From Anaerolinea sp. (GTDB lineage Bacteria > Chloroflexota > Anaerolineae > Anaerolineales > Anaerolineaceae): DNA of 64,000 nt. Shown here piece by piece: positions 1 through 9,005 of the stretch. A model generated the notes under the pieces. The model was not told the DNA's origin and searched no databases. It saw nothing but the letters and a program-made list of their open reading frames with translations. The DNA is taken from assembly GCA_029975965.1 (NCBI GenBank), contig JARKOV010000121.1:1-64000 (forward strand), in the 5' to 3' direction. Position 1 is the stretch's first letter. The number at the start of each line of letters is the position of its first letter. The position numbers were made by a program, and so were the translations under genes.

Positions 1-48
1 TGGTTGGATAGCTTAGGCAACGCGATTGCCGCCGCTGCCCGTATCTAA
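1..48 (+). CDS. C-terminal end of an unidentified protein (partial)
   Basis: The first 15 codons read WLDSLGNAIAAAARI and then stop with TAA at 46-48, directly before a terminator-like hairpin. This is what the end of a gene entering from the left edge would look like. The fragment is too short to identify a family, and chance cannot be excluded; the adjacent hairpin is the main support. Confidence 0.45.
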   Translation, partial: WLDSLGNAIAAAARI

Positions 49-90
49 GGCGGGAAACACCCCTTCAGGCATTTCCCGCCTCTCTTTTCA
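49..90 (+). terminator. Rho-independent-type terminator
   Basis: Perfect 9-bp arms GGCGGGAAA (49-57) and TTTCCCGCC (72-80) enclose a 14-base loop and are followed by TCTCTTTTC. It begins immediately after the stop codon at 46-48, so it fits termination of the gene entering from the left. Confidence 0.6.
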
Positions 91-317
91 TTCCCTGACT
101 TTGGCCCCAAAGAGCCAAAGTCCATTGCCTGTTTTTCACCAAGTGTCCCCCGCCTTGGGGCGGGGGATTACAGGGGGTGGGGATTATTCGACTCAACGCG
201 GTTATGAAAGATTAAATTCGGGGCATGTCAAATTAATAGAAAATAAAATTACGCAATCCATCTTGTCGCGGCGCAGCTTCGGCTGTATGATCGGAGCCAA
301 TCACTGAGGAGCCTTGA
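91..317. other. Non-coding stretch with two further hairpins
   Basis: Two more perfect stem-loops follow the terminator: arms 97-105 and 114-122 (GACTTTGGC/GCCAAAGTC, followed by a GTTTTTC tract), and arms 146-154 and 159-167 (TCCCCCGCC/GGCGGGGGA). The rest up to the next gene at 318 is A/T-richer. I see no gene; the frame that stays open across 26-307 has no protein-like character. Confidence 0.5.
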
Positions 318-1148
318 ATGGAAATTCCATCTCCTATCCTGGTAGCCGACCGGTTTCCAGCCCTGCTGGATAGGCTCGTAGACCTGCTGAGCGATCTCTC
401 AGCGGAAGAATGGGCGCGCCCGACCGTGGCAACCGGCTGGAGCGTAAAGGACGTCGCATTGCACCTGTTGGGGGATGATGTTGGCATCCTTTCGGGCAAG
501 CGGGATGGCTTCTCTGAGGGGCGTTGGAAGGCCGAGACCTGGGAGGAGCTGGTCGCTTTGATCAACCGCAGCAACGATCGCTGGCTGCAGGCAACGCGCC
601 GGATCAGCCCGCGTTTGCTCTGCGAGTTGCTGCGTTTCACCGGCGACCGGGCCAACGCGCTTTTTCTAAGCCTCGACCCTTTTGCGCTGGGCGGGCCGGT
701 GAGCTGGGCGGGGCCCGAGCCGGCGCCCGTCTGGCTGGACGTGGCTCGCGAGTTCACCGAGCGCTGGCACCACCAACAGCACATCCGCGATGCGCTGGGC
801 AGGCCGGGTTGCACGGAGGCTTACTTTCTCAAGCCGGTGCTGGCGACCTTTGTCCGCGCGCTGCCGCAGACCTATCGCCAGGTAGAAGCTGCCCTGGGAA
901 CGTGCGTCAGGCTGACGATCACAGGCGATTCCGGCGGGGAATGGTCGGTGGCGCGCGAGGGGGCGACCTGGCAACTGTATGAAGGGAGATCACCCGACCC
1001 GCAGGCTGAGGTCGAACTGCCGGAGGAGGTTGCCTGGCGGTTGTTCACCCGGGGGATAAGCGCAGCGCAAGCCGGGGCGAGCTCTCGCTTGCTGGGGGAT
1101 ACCCGCCTGGCGCAAAAGGCGCTGGAGACGGTCTCCATCCTCGCCTGA
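318..1148 (+). CDS. Maleylpyruvate isomerase N-terminal / DinB-like family protein
   Basis: A 276-residue protein with the four-helix MDMPI-N/DinB fold. The expected metal-binding histidines are visible: H49 in the VALHLLGDD helix, and H151/H152 and H155 in WHHQQHIRDAL. The C-terminal part (about 190-276) resembles the SCP2-like lobe seen in the TIGR03083 group. Family members are metal-dependent thiol-linked isomerases or transferases in the cytoplasm; the substrate cannot be predicted. The ATG follows TGAGGAG at a good distance. It stands alone and converges with the GH4 gene, with two bases between their stop codons. Confidence 0.75.
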   Translation: MEIPSPILVADRFPALLDRLVDLLSDLSAEEWARPTVATGWSVKDVALHLLGDDVGILSGKRDGFSEGRWKAETWEELVALINRSNDRWLQATRRISPRLLCELLRFTGDRANALFLSLDPFALGGPVSWAGPEPAPVWLDVAREFTERWHHQQHIRDALGRPGCTEAYFLKPVLATFVRALPQTYRQVEAALGTCVRLTITGDSGGEWSVAREGATWQLYEGRSPDPQAEVELPEEVAWRLFTRGISAAQAGASSRLLGDTRLAQKALETVSILA

Positions 1149-1150
1149 GC

Positions 1151-2509
1151 TTAAGACACAAAATGCCGCTTCATCTCGCCGTGCTCCGGCATGGCGAGGA
1201 CGTCGGCGACGAAGGCTCTCGCCTGTCGCATCGAGCGGGTCCACGGGTCCAGCCCGACCAGCTCCTCTAACAGGCGCCGGCTGCCGGTGCGGAAGGCTTC
1301 CAGCTCGATCTCGACCGGCACGACCCGGTCGCGCAGCAGGTAACCCAGCACGGCAGTCGGTAGGCCGGCGGTCTGGATGCCCTGGATACCTCGCGCGCCG
1401 ACCAGCGCCGGGACTTCCACGGCGAAATCGGCCGGGATACCGGGGACGAATCCATCCCGGTTGGGGATGTTGACGATGTAGGTGCGCGGCAGGTCGCAGG
1501 CGATCGACTCGATGATGGGCACCATCTGCTCCCCGGATGCCTCGGGTTTGAGGTATTCGGTCATGCGCGCCGATGGATCCTGCGAAATGCGGTAATTCTC
1601 CCTGGCCACCTGCTCCACATAATTGAAGTAGCCGTTCCACCACAGGGCGGGGTTCTCCTTCCACCGCTTCTCGGTCTCATCATCGATGTGGTACCACCAG
1701 CCCCACGCTCCGCCCCCGACGGTGGCAGTATCGCCGATGGGCACCACGCCGAAGCGCCGGTAGAGGTCAACCGGCTTGGGCCCCATATGGTCGCTTTCAG
1801 CACAGTTGGCGAAATAGGCCGGCGACTCTTCTTCAACCCAGCGGGCGAAGCGCGGCATGAGATCCTCGCCTTGGTAGACCAGCCTGGTCAACCAGATGAA
1901 ATGGTTGACCCCCGGCGCTTCGAAGGAGAGCTGGTCGATCTGATATTCTTCCCCCAGTGCCAGCCGGGCCACGTCATAGACACCGCCGAATCCGTGGCAA
2001 AGCCCGGTCATTTTCAACGCGGGATATTTGCGGGTCAGGTGGGTCGTCCCGCCGAGGACGGAGTTGGCCACCTGCAGGTACCAGGCGGAAGGGCAGATGC
2101 GCAGGATATCTTCAACGAGGGACTCGAACAAGCGCAACTGGTAGAAGTTGATCCAGAATGCCTCGTCGTGCATGACCGCCAGGCTGCCGCCCCAGCGGTA
2201 TCCATGACGGCGGGCAATCTCCCAACCCGCCCGCAGGCGGTGGTGCCCAGCCGCCAGGGCGGTGTTGATGACGAAATCGGCGCCCTGCAGGCTTTCTTCG
2301 CGCACGAGGGTTTTCTCGAAGCGCAGATCGGCACCCAACTCGGCGGCGTAACGCCGGCAGAGGTGATAGCTGCCCTCCAGGCGCTGCGGATCGATATCCA
2401 TGAAGCTGACCGTGCTGCCCGCCAGGTTGCTCGTCAAGCACAGGTCGCGGATCAAGGCGAGCGAGAACGCTCCACTGCCGGCGCCGATCAGGCTGATTTT
2501 ACAATTCAT
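1151..2509 (-). CDS. Glycoside hydrolase family 4 (NAD- and metal-dependent glycosidase)
   Basis: A 452-residue GH4 enzyme. This family cleaves alpha- or beta-glycosides, galacturonides or phospho-glycosides by an NAD+-assisted redox-elimination mechanism needing a divalent metal. The N-terminus has the Rossmann motif IGAGSGAF (residues 8-15). Metal ligands are expected at C171 (GLCHGFGG) and H203 (GVNHFIW), both hallmarks of the family. I chose the ATG at 2509 because the Rossmann strand starts there and a GAGGGA Shine-Dalgarno precedes it; the open frame runs 71 codons further upstream without protein-like character. It is divergent from the dehydrogenase at 2693. The CHGFGG form suggests an alpha-galactosidase/glucosidase/galacturonase-type member rather than a phospho-glycosidase, but specificity is uncertain. 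Confidence 0.88.
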   Translation of the reverse strand: MNCKISLIGAGSGAFSLALIRDLCLTSNLAGSTVSFMDIDPQRLEGSYHLCRRYAAELGADLRFEKTLVREESLQGADFVINTALAAGHHRLRAGWEIARRHGYRWGGSLAVMHDEAFWINFYQLRLFESLVEDILRICPSAWYLQVANSVLGGTTHLTRKYPALKMTGLCHGFGGVYDVARLALGEEYQIDQLSFEAPGVNHFIWLTRLVYQGEDLMPRFARWVEEESPAYFANCAESDHMGPKPVDLYRRFGVVPIGDTATVGGGAWGWWYHIDDETEKRWKENPALWWNGYFNYVEQVARENYRISQDPSARMTEYLKPEASGEQMVPIIESIACDLPRTYIVNIPNRDGFVPGIPADFAVEVPALVGARGIQGIQTAGLPTAVLGYLLRDRVVPVEIELEAFRTGSRRLLEELVGLDPWTRSMRQARAFVADVLAMPEHGEMKRHFVS

Positions 2510-2692
2510 CTTTGTCCCTCGCGAGGTATCAAGGTCCTGTTCATCACAGCTCAAGTGTACCTCCTTTTTATTTAATCGCTTCCTACGCAGGAAATCACTA
2601 TAATGGAAAGCATTCCTGATCAAGGATTCTCTGTCAACTGTCATCCATCGGGTTGAACCGTAGAATTGGTTGGCGAAAAAGGAGTGAAGAGG

Positions 2693-3547
2693 ATGGCCAT
2701 CACGAAGCTGGGTGTGCTGCATCCTGGAGACATGGGGATATCGGTCGCCGCCACGGCGCAGAACAGCGGTTGCCGCGTTTATTGGGCTTCGGAAGGGCGC
2801 AGTGCGAGCACTCGAGCGCGGGCTGAGAAATATGGAATGATCGATGCGGTCACGTTGGCGGGTTTATGCGACGCCAGCGATGCGATCGTCAGCGTGTGTC
2901 CACCGCATGCCGCAGAAGAAGTGGCAGCGGCGGTGCGTGCGGCTGGTTTTCAAGGCCTGTACCTGGATGCCAACGCCATCTCGCCGCAACGGGTGCTGCG
3001 GATGGCGGAGGCGGGGATCGACTTTGTTGATGGTGGAATCATCGGCGGGCCGGCCTGGCAGCCCGGCACGACCTGGCTTTACCTGGCTGGGCCACGCGCC
3101 GCCGAGGCGGCGCAATGCTTTGCTTCCGGACCGCTGGAGACGCGCTTGCTGGGTGAGCCGGTCGGTCGCGCTTCGGCGCTCAAGATGTGTTTCGCGGCTT
3201 ATACCAAGGGCACCACGGCTTTGCTGTGCGCGATTCTGGCCGCGGCGGAGCAACTGGGCGTGCGGGATGATCTGTATCGCCAGTGGGGTTTTGGCGACGA
3301 AGCCTTTGCCGGGCGCACCGAGCAGCGGGTGAGGGGGGTGACCTCCAAAGCCTGGCGCTACGCCGGCGAGATGGAGGAGATCTCCGCAACCTTCCGCGAC
3401 GCGGGCCTGCCGGGTGATTTCCACGCCGGGGCGGCCGAAATTTACCGGCGATTGGCGGGATACAAAGACGCCCAAGAGCTGCCTCCGCTGGAAGAAGTGA
3501 TTGAGGCGTTAGTGAGCCAGGATTTCGCTGAGAGAACCATCGAATAA
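2693..3547 (+). CDS. 6-phosphogluconate dehydrogenase-like oxidoreductase (DUF1932 type)
   Basis: A 284-residue NAD(P)-dependent dehydrogenase of the 6PGDH/beta-hydroxyacid superfamily. Residues 1-150 hold the NAD-binding domain (LGVLHPGDMGISVAATA), followed by FVDGGIIGGP, the substrate-region signature. The helical C-terminal domain (about 160-284) resembles DUF1932. It probably oxidises a small hydroxy acid in the cytoplasm. The start at 2693 is preceded by AAAAAGGAGTGAAG, a strong Shine-Dalgarno; an earlier in-frame start at 2666 has none. It is divergent from the GH4 gene, so the two may share a regulatory region of 183 bases. Confidence 0.8.
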   Translation: MAITKLGVLHPGDMGISVAATAQNSGCRVYWASEGRSASTRARAEKYGMIDAVTLAGLCDASDAIVSVCPPHAAEEVAAAVRAAGFQGLYLDANAISPQRVLRMAEAGIDFVDGGIIGGPAWQPGTTWLYLAGPRAAEAAQCFASGPLETRLLGEPVGRASALKMCFAAYTKGTTALLCAILAAAEQLGVRDDLYRQWGFGDEAFAGRTEQRVRGVTSKAWRYAGEMEEISATFRDAGLPGDFHAGAAEIYRRLAGYKDAQELPPLEEVIEALVSQDFAERTIE

Positions 3548-3639
3548 CTGGCAAGAACAGGCAACCTGGTTTATATTTCAATCAGGCATCGGGTTGTGGA
3601 AATAGAAACACAACCATGCATCGACTTTGGGAGGTGGCG

Positions 3640-3741
3640 ATGGCGCGCCTGGAAGTATATTGCTCCAGAGCGGTTGCCATGCACAATTTTATAGTCCCCA
3701 GGATCAGCCGACAGGAAAACACCGTTGAATTCATTCCTTAG
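3640..3741 (+). CDS. Possible 33-residue leader ORF before the antiporter
   Basis: An ATG at 3640 stands 4-5 bases after GGGAGGT, the best ribosome-binding site in this intergenic gap. It opens a 33-residue frame beginning MARLEVYCSR and ending at TAG 3739-3741. It overlaps the TTG start of the antiporter (3725) in another frame, so it could couple translation to that gene. No family similarity is recognised and it may be chance. Confidence 0.25.
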   Translation: MARLEVYCSRAVAMHNFIVPRISRQENTVEFIP

Positions 3742-5569
3742 CACGGAAACCTTGATCATCGAATTGCTGTTGATCGCCTCCCTGGTGGCAATCGTCATCC
3801 GGCGCTTGCAGTTCCCCTACACGGTGGCGCTGGTGGTCGTGGGGCTGCTTCTCACCGCCCAAACCAGTCTCAGCATTGAGCTGACTCCCGAATTGATCCT
3901 GGCGTTGTTCGTGCCTCCGCTGGTTTTTGAAGGCGCATTCCACCTGCGATTTTCCGAGTTGCGCAGTAATCTCGCCACGATTCTCATTTTTGCTGTCCCG
4001 GGCGTGATCCTCACCACCCTGATCGTCGGCGGAATGGTATCGCTGGGCACATCGCTGAGCTTTCCGCTCGCGCTGGTGTTTGGATCTTTGATCGCCGCCA
4101 CCGATCCCGTGTCGGTTGTGTCGATGTTCCGCGCGATTGGGGTGCCCAAGCGGCTTGCGACGCTGGTGGAGGGCGAAAGCCTGTTCAATGATGGCACCGC
4201 CCTGGTTTTATTCAACCTGATGCTCGCGGTCGCCCTGAGCGGGTCTTTCAATCTCTTGCGCAGCGCGGTAGATTTTCTGGTGGTATCGGCGGGAGGGATC
4301 GCGGTTGGGTTGTTTGCAGGCTGGTTGATCTCTCGCTTGATCGCCCGCATTGACGACTACCTGATTGAGATCACCCTGACCACCGTTCTGGCTTACGGAT
4401 CCTACCTGCTGGCGGAGCAGTTCCATTTCAGCGGAGTCCTGGCGGTGGTGGCTGCCGGTCTCATTTGTGGCAACCTCGGTCCGCAGGGGATGAGCCCCAC
4501 AACGCGCATCGTGCTGTTCAACTTCTGGGAGTATATGACCTTCCTGGTCAACTCGCTGGTATTTTTGATCATCGGCCTGGAGGTCGATGTTTTGGCGTTG
4601 CTAACCCACTGGCAATCCATCCTGTGGGCAGTGGGGGCGGTTTTACTGGCTCGCGTGGTGGTTATTTACGGGTTGAGTTTGCTCACCCGGCGCCTGGCTG
4701 AACCTATTTCCTTTCGCTGGCAACACGTGATGGCCTGGGGCGGGTTGCGAGGTGCGCTCAGCCTGGCCCTCGCCCTCAGCCTCCCGGTGATACTCGGTGA
4801 AGAACGTTTCATGCTGCGCACCATGGCCTTTGGGGTGGTGCTGTTCACCTTGTTGGTCCAGGCGACGACCATCCGGCCTTTGATCCGCAAGCTGGGAATC
4901 ATGACGCGCAACCAGGCCCAGGTCGAATACGAAAAACGTCATGCGCGGCTGACCGCGCTTCGCGCTTCGGAGCAACACCTCAAGCGGCGTTATCAGGAGG
5001 GGTTAATCTCTGCGCAAACCTGGCACACCCTGCGCAAGAGGCTCAGCCAACAAAACGCGCTCTTCACCGACTCGTTGCGCGAAATTCTGCGCACCGAGCC
5101 CACTCTGGAGGCAGAAGAAATTGACACAGCCAGGCGAGAGATATTGCGCTCGCAACGCAGTTCGTTAATGGGTTTGCGCCGCGATGGGGTCATCTCGGAA
5201 GACGTTTTCGAGAGCCTGGTCGCAGAGGTCGATGCGATGCTGACCGATGAGAGCAGCCCGTTCTGGTTTGGGACACAGGAATCACTGCCTGAGCGCTTGA
5301 AGCATGTGATCAAGGGAGACGCGGACGTCGAAGATGTTTACGTGGAAGTGGAGTCGGTTTGCGATGGTCGTGCGCTTCGCGACATCCCCTGGCCGAAAAA
5401 TCTGCTGGTCGCCAGCCTGCGCAGGGGTGAAGAGGTGGTCATCCCACGTGGGAGCACGCATCTTCACGCCGGGGATTGGTTAACCCTGGTCGGTGATCCA
5501 TCCGCCATCCGCCAGTCTCGGCAACTGTGCGAGGCCGCCCGAGGCGATGAGCTGGAAAGCACCGAATGA
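3725..5569 (+). CDS. Cation/proton antiporter, CPA1 family, with C-terminal TrkA-C domain
   Basis: A 614-residue protein. About 12 hydrophobic segments span residues 8-395 and match the Na+/H+ exchanger fold; GSLIAATDPVSVVSMF and VEGESLFNDGTALVLF are the classic conserved segments holding the acidic transport residues. A coiled-coil-like linker (400-490) leads to a regulatory C-terminus (530-605; VEVESVCDGRALRDI...IPRGSTHLHAGDWLTLVGD) typical of TrkA-C/RCK-C ligand-binding domains. It exports Na+ or K+ in exchange for protons at the cytoplasmic membrane. The start is uncertain: a TTG at 3725 is the best-fitting codon but its ribosome-binding site is poor. Confidence 0.88.
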   Translation: MNSFLSTETLIIELLLIASLVAIVIRRLQFPYTVALVVVGLLLTAQTSLSIELTPELILALFVPPLVFEGAFHLRFSELRSNLATILIFAVPGVILTTLIVGGMVSLGTSLSFPLALVFGSLIAATDPVSVVSMFRAIGVPKRLATLVEGESLFNDGTALVLFNLMLAVALSGSFNLLRSAVDFLVVSAGGIAVGLFAGWLISRLIARIDDYLIEITLTTVLAYGSYLLAEQFHFSGVLAVVAAGLICGNLGPQGMSPTTRIVLFNFWEYMTFLVNSLVFLIIGLEVDVLALLTHWQSILWAVGAVLLARVVVIYGLSLLTRRLAEPISFRWQHVMAWGGLRGALSLALALSLPVILGEERFMLRTMAFGVVLFTLLVQATTIRPLIRKLGIMTRNQAQVEYEKRHARLTALRASEQHLKRRYQEGLISAQTWHTLRKRLSQQNALFTDSLREILRTEPTLEAEEIDTARREILRSQRSSLMGLRRDGVISEDVFESLVAEVDAMLTDESSPFWFGTQESLPERLKHVIKGDADVEDVYVEVESVCDGRALRDIPWPKNLLVASLRRGEEVVIPRGSTHLHAGDWLTLVGDPSAIRQSRQLCEAARGDELESTE

Positions 5570-5624
5570 GCGCCAGACTGGGGCGAATTGCCTGTGCTCA
5601 TCCACTGCTTAACAGGGCGCCTGC

Positions 5625-6845
5625 ATGGATGCATTGAACCCTGAGATCAGTCGTCAAGATATGCGACCGGCGAAGGTTCATTTTCGCTGGTTCCTGTTGG
5701 CTCTCTCCGCGCTGACCAACGCGCTGGTGGTGGCGGCGCCGTCGATGGCGATGCCGGTGCTGTTTGCCGAGATCAGTGCCGACTTGCAGTTGTCCCTGGT
5801 TCAGGTGGGCCTGGTGTGGGGGATCAGCTCGCTGCCCGGCATCTTCACCGCCTTGCTGGGCGGCGCGATCGGCGACCGGTTTGGACCGAAGCGCGTGATT
5901 CTGTTGGGCTGCCTGCTGGTGGGGGTCTTTGGGGCTCTGCGCGGCCAGGCCAACGACTTTCTTAGCCTCATCGCAGCCATGTTCCTGCTGGGGATGGTCA
6001 CCCCGATGGTGGTGATGAACACGCTGAAAACCTGCGGGATGTGGTTTCCACGCCGCCAGTTGGGGCTGGCAAGCGGGGTGCTTTCGATGGGAATGGCGTT
6101 GGGGTTCATGCTCGGCTCACTGTTGAGCGCGACGACCCTCTCTCCCTGGTTGGGCGGCTGGCGTCCGGTGCTGTGGTTTTATGGCGCGATCGCCATTGTA
6201 TTGATTCTCCCCTGGCTGTTTGTTCCCAGAACCCCGGTCGGGCTCGATGAGCCGGGCAGCCGCATCGGCGGGTTATCGTTGCGGGAAGGCGTCGTTCACG
6301 TGGCGCGTCTCCGCAATATCTGGCTTTTAGGCCTGGCGATTTTTGGGATGAGCGGTTGTGTCCAGGGCACGTTGGGCTACCTGCCGTTGCACCTGCGCGG
6401 GTTGGGTTGGCCGGAGGTGAGCGCGGACGGCGCACTGGCGGCCTTCCACACCATCAGCCTGGCCTTTGTCGTGCCGATCGCGTTGGGCTCGGACCGGCTT
6501 GGTTCGCGCAAAAAGGTGCTGTTTGCGGCTGGTTTCCTGGTCATGGCTGGGGTCGGACTGCTTTCGGTGGCGGATGGGGTGTGGGTCTGGATTGCGGTTC
6601 TCATCGCCGGGATGGTGCGCGACGGCTATATGGCGGTTTTCATGACCTCCGTGATCGAGACGGAGGGGGTTGGTGTGGCGTATGCCGGGACGGCGACCGG
6701 TTTTGTGATGATCTTTGGGGGAATCAGCAACCTGGTCGCCCCCCCGTTGGGCAACAGCCTGGCGTCGATCGCGCCGGGGTTGCCGTTCGCCTTCTGGGCC
6801 GTGCTTTTGGGATTCGGCCTGGTAGGCGTCTGGTTGTCTAAATAA
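5625..6845 (+). CDS. Major facilitator superfamily transporter (CynX/NimT-like)
   Basis: A 406-residue membrane protein with 12 predicted transmembrane segments in two six-helix halves. The loop between helices 2 and 3 carries GGAIGDRFGPKRV, matching the MFS signature GxxxDRxGRR, and the second half repeats a weaker SDRLGSRKK. Overall pattern fits the cyanate/nitroimidazole-like (CynX/NimT) group of anion or small-molecule carriers. The substrate cannot be told. It lies 55 bases after the antiporter, possibly in the same transcript, and ends before a bidirectional hairpin. Confidence 0.82.
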   Translation: MDALNPEISRQDMRPAKVHFRWFLLALSALTNALVVAAPSMAMPVLFAEISADLQLSLVQVGLVWGISSLPGIFTALLGGAIGDRFGPKRVILLGCLLVGVFGALRGQANDFLSLIAAMFLLGMVTPMVVMNTLKTCGMWFPRRQLGLASGVLSMGMALGFMLGSLLSATTLSPWLGGWRPVLWFYGAIAIVLILPWLFVPRTPVGLDEPGSRIGGLSLREGVVHVARLRNIWLLGLAIFGMSGCVQGTLGYLPLHLRGLGWPEVSADGALAAFHTISLAFVVPIALGSDRLGSRKKVLFAAGFLVMAGVGLLSVADGVWVWIAVLIAGMVRDGYMAVFMTSVIETEGVGVAYAGTATGFVMIFGGISNLVAPPLGNSLASIAPGLPFAFWAVLLGFGLVGVWLSK

Positions 6846-6955
6846 TATACCCCGTGAGTTTCTAGAGGGCAGAAGGGAAGCGCCCGCCAGCACCTCCATT
6901 GCGAGCCACTTTCACCTCTGCTGAGTTGTTAGAAAACACTATAGGATCAGATTGC

Positions 6956-6992
6956 GAGGAGTTGGAGGATGCGAGATGCCCTCCAACTCCTC
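6956..6992. terminator. Bidirectional hairpin between convergent genes
   Basis: Perfect 13-bp arms GAGGAGTTGGAGG (6956-6968) and CCTCCAACTCCTC (6980-6992) with an 11-base loop. It lies between the MFS gene and the end of the ABC operon, which converge here. There is no U-tract on either side, so it may stabilise 3' ends rather than terminate by itself. Confidence 0.5.
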
Positions 6993-7024
6993 ATTCTGGT
7001 TCCTGTCACCGATCTCGAGAATTT

Positions 7025-7981
7025 TTAACGTTTGAAATCGGTCAGGGCGATGCCCTGCAGGAAAAGGTTTTGGCTGAAGAAGAACAACAACAGGCAGGGT
7101 AGAATGATCACCAGCGCCGCCGCCATATACAGGTTCCAGGGGGTGACCTTCCAAAATGAGGCGGAGAAGTTGACCAGGTAGAGGGTGAGGGTGAACTTGG
7201 TGGGCGAAGACAGGATGATCAGCGGTCCGAGGAAATCGTTCCAGAAGTAAACGAAGGCGAACACCCCCACCGCACCCAGGGCCGGCTTGGAAAGGGGCAG
7301 CAGGATGCGCCAGAAGATGTCCCAGCGCGACGCGCCGTCGATCATGGCTGACTCGTCGTATTCGAGCGGGATGCTCATAAAGAATTGGCGCAGCAAGAAG
7401 ATGTTCCAGGCCGAGCCAAACCAGTGCGGCACCATGAGCGGCAGGAATTTATCCAGCCAGTCCAGGTTTTTCCAGATGATGAACTGCGGCACCATCACCA
7501 CCGCGAAGGGGATCATCAGGGTGCTCAATATCAAGAAAAAGAGCTGATCGCGGCCGGGGAATTTCATGCGGGCGAAGGCGTATGCCACCAGCGAGCTGGA
7601 GATGACGGTTGCGACCACCCCATTGATGGTGATCAGGGCGGTGTTGAAGACGAAGAGCGAAACCGGGATGGTGCCCTCGGTGACCCCGACCGTCTGGCTT
7701 CCGACCTTCTGGTTCATCGCCTCCCAGAAATTGCTCCATTTCGCCGGGTTGGGCAGCCACCTGGGCGGGATGCTGAAGAGCTGGTCGGGCGTTTTCAGCG
7801 CGGTGTTGAGCATCCAGTAGAGGGGCACGAGGAAGGCGACCGCCAGGATGAACAGCATCCCGTAGTGAAAGGCTTTGCGCAGGAAGCCGGGGTGGAAGCG
7901 GTTGCCGAAAAGAAAGGAACGCAGCGGATTCGCAGAACGGCTGGTCGAAAGATATGGAATGGACGGGTTTCGGGTTGCCAT
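7025..7981 (-). CDS. Sugar ABC transporter permease, MalG/UgpE type
   Basis: A 318-residue inner-membrane permease, last gene of the leftward LacI-controlled operon. It has a cytoplasmic N-terminus, six transmembrane segments, and the EAA loop that contacts the ATPase (ESAMIDGASRWDIFWRILLP). Together with the MalF-type partner upstream it would form the channel of a CUT1-class oligosaccharide importer. I chose the ATG at 7981 because GAGGGA precedes it and this leaves 17 bases after the partner's stop; a GTG at 8002 overlapping that stop is the alternative. Confidence 0.9.
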   Translation of the reverse strand: MATRNPSIPYLSTSRSANPLRSFLFGNRFHPGFLRKAFHYGMLFILAVAFLVPLYWMLNTALKTPDQLFSIPPRWLPNPAKWSNFWEAMNQKVGSQTVGVTEGTIPVSLFVFNTALITINGVVATVISSSLVAYAFARMKFPGRDQLFFLILSTLMIPFAVVMVPQFIIWKNLDWLDKFLPLMVPHWFGSAWNIFLLRQFFMSIPLEYDESAMIDGASRWDIFWRILLPLSKPALGAVGVFAFVYFWNDFLGPLIILSSPTKFTLTLYLVNFSASFWKVTPWNLYMAAALVIILPCLLLFFFSQNLFLQGIALTDFKR

Positions 7982-7998
7982 GGTTCCCTCGCTTTTCC

Positions 7999-8922
7999 TC
8001 ACTTGCCCGACTCGTAATACACCCAGAAGCTGCCAAGCTTGAACTGGATCAACGTCAGGCCAAAGATCATCACAAACATGATCCAGGCCATCGCAGAGGC
8101 GTAGCCCATTTTCAGATAGGAGAAGGCGCTCTGGTAGAGGTGCAGCCCCAGGAAGAGCGTCGCGTTGTCGGGCCCGCCTGAGGTCATCACGTAAGGCTCG
8201 GTAAAGGTCTGGATGCCGCCGATAAAGCCCATCACCACATTGAAAAAAATGGATGGGGAGAGCATCGGCAAGGTGATGTGGAAGAATTTGGCGATCTCAC
8301 CACCCCCGTCGATCTCCACCGCTTCATACTGCTCTTTGGGCATGTGCTGCAGGGCGGCCAGGTAAACCACCATCGGCACGCCCACATTCCACAGGCTTTT
8401 GAGGATCAATGCGCCCAGCACCGTGTCCTTGTTTACCAGCCAGTTGGTGCCTTGTAGCCCGACGATTTGCAGCGCATTGTTGATGATCCCCAGGTCATTG
8501 TGATACATCCAGCGCCAGATGGTGGCTCCCGCCACGCCGGTCACAATCGCCGGCAGGTAAAAGATGGTGCGCCAGAGCCCTTTCCAGCGGATTTTCTGGT
8601 TGAGCAGCAGGGCGAGCATCAGGGCGAGAATTTGGGACAATGGCACCGAGATGATGACGAACTTGAAGGTCACCCACAGCGATGTTTTGAACAGTGTATC
8701 GGTGGTGGCCATGTTGATGTAATTATCCAGGCCGATGAAGCGGGGCGGGGCGATCATCTTCCAGGAGAAGAAGCTCAGGATGAGGGAAGCCAGAATCGGC
8801 CCGCCGGTGAAAAAGATAAAGCCGATCAACCAGGGAGAGATGTAGCCATATGCGCTCAAAGCATCGCGCAGCCGTTTTGGCATTCCCCGGGCACGTTGGA
8901 TAGGTTCGGTTATTGCTGCCAT
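7999..8922 (-). CDS. Sugar ABC transporter permease, MalF/UgpA type
   Basis: A 307-residue permease with six transmembrane segments, starting around YISPWLIGFIFFTGGP, and the EAA loop EAVEIDGGGEIAKFFHITLP. It pairs with the MalG-type permease at 7025 to import the sugar captured by the lipoprotein encoded at 9006. No ATP-binding subunit lies in the operon, so a shared MsmX/UgpC-type ATPase elsewhere is probably used. An 83-base gap with a perfect hairpin separates it from the binding-protein gene. Confidence 0.9.
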   Translation of the reverse strand: MAAITEPIQRARGMPKRLRDALSAYGYISPWLIGFIFFTGGPILASLILSFFSWKMIAPPRFIGLDNYINMATTDTLFKTSLWVTFKFVIISVPLSQILALMLALLLNQKIRWKGLWRTIFYLPAIVTGVAGATIWRWMYHNDLGIINNALQIVGLQGTNWLVNKDTVLGALILKSLWNVGVPMVVYLAALQHMPKEQYEAVEIDGGGEIAKFFHITLPMLSPSIFFNVVMGFIGGIQTFTEPYVMTSGGPDNATLFLGLHLYQSAFSYLKMGYASAMAWIMFVMIFGLTLIQFKLGSFWVYYESGK

Positions 8923-8938
8923 TGGCTTGCCTCATCTT

Positions 8939-8977
8939 GCCACCTGCGGCGGTTATGATGCAGTCGCCGCAGGTGGC
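8939..8977. terminator. Intra-operon hairpin after the solute-binding gene
   Basis: Perfect 13-bp arms GCCACCTGCGGCG (8939-8951) and CGCCGCAGGTGGC (8965-8977) lie 28 bases beyond the solute-binding protein stop and 17 before the permease start. There is no U-tract. Such stems usually stabilise the binding-protein mRNA or cause partial termination, giving more binding protein than permease. Confidence 0.6.
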
Positions 8978-9005
8978 GCTAAAAAAGATCGGTAACGGGT
9001 GGCGC

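Noticed and set aside
26..307. A 93-codon open frame at the left edge
   Set aside because: It crosses the terminator and other hairpins, has no ribosome-binding site and no protein-like composition.
2599..2604. TATAAT as a rightward promoter for the 6PGDH-like gene
   Set aside because: It is a perfect -10 box, but no -35 box lies at 16-18 bases upstream.
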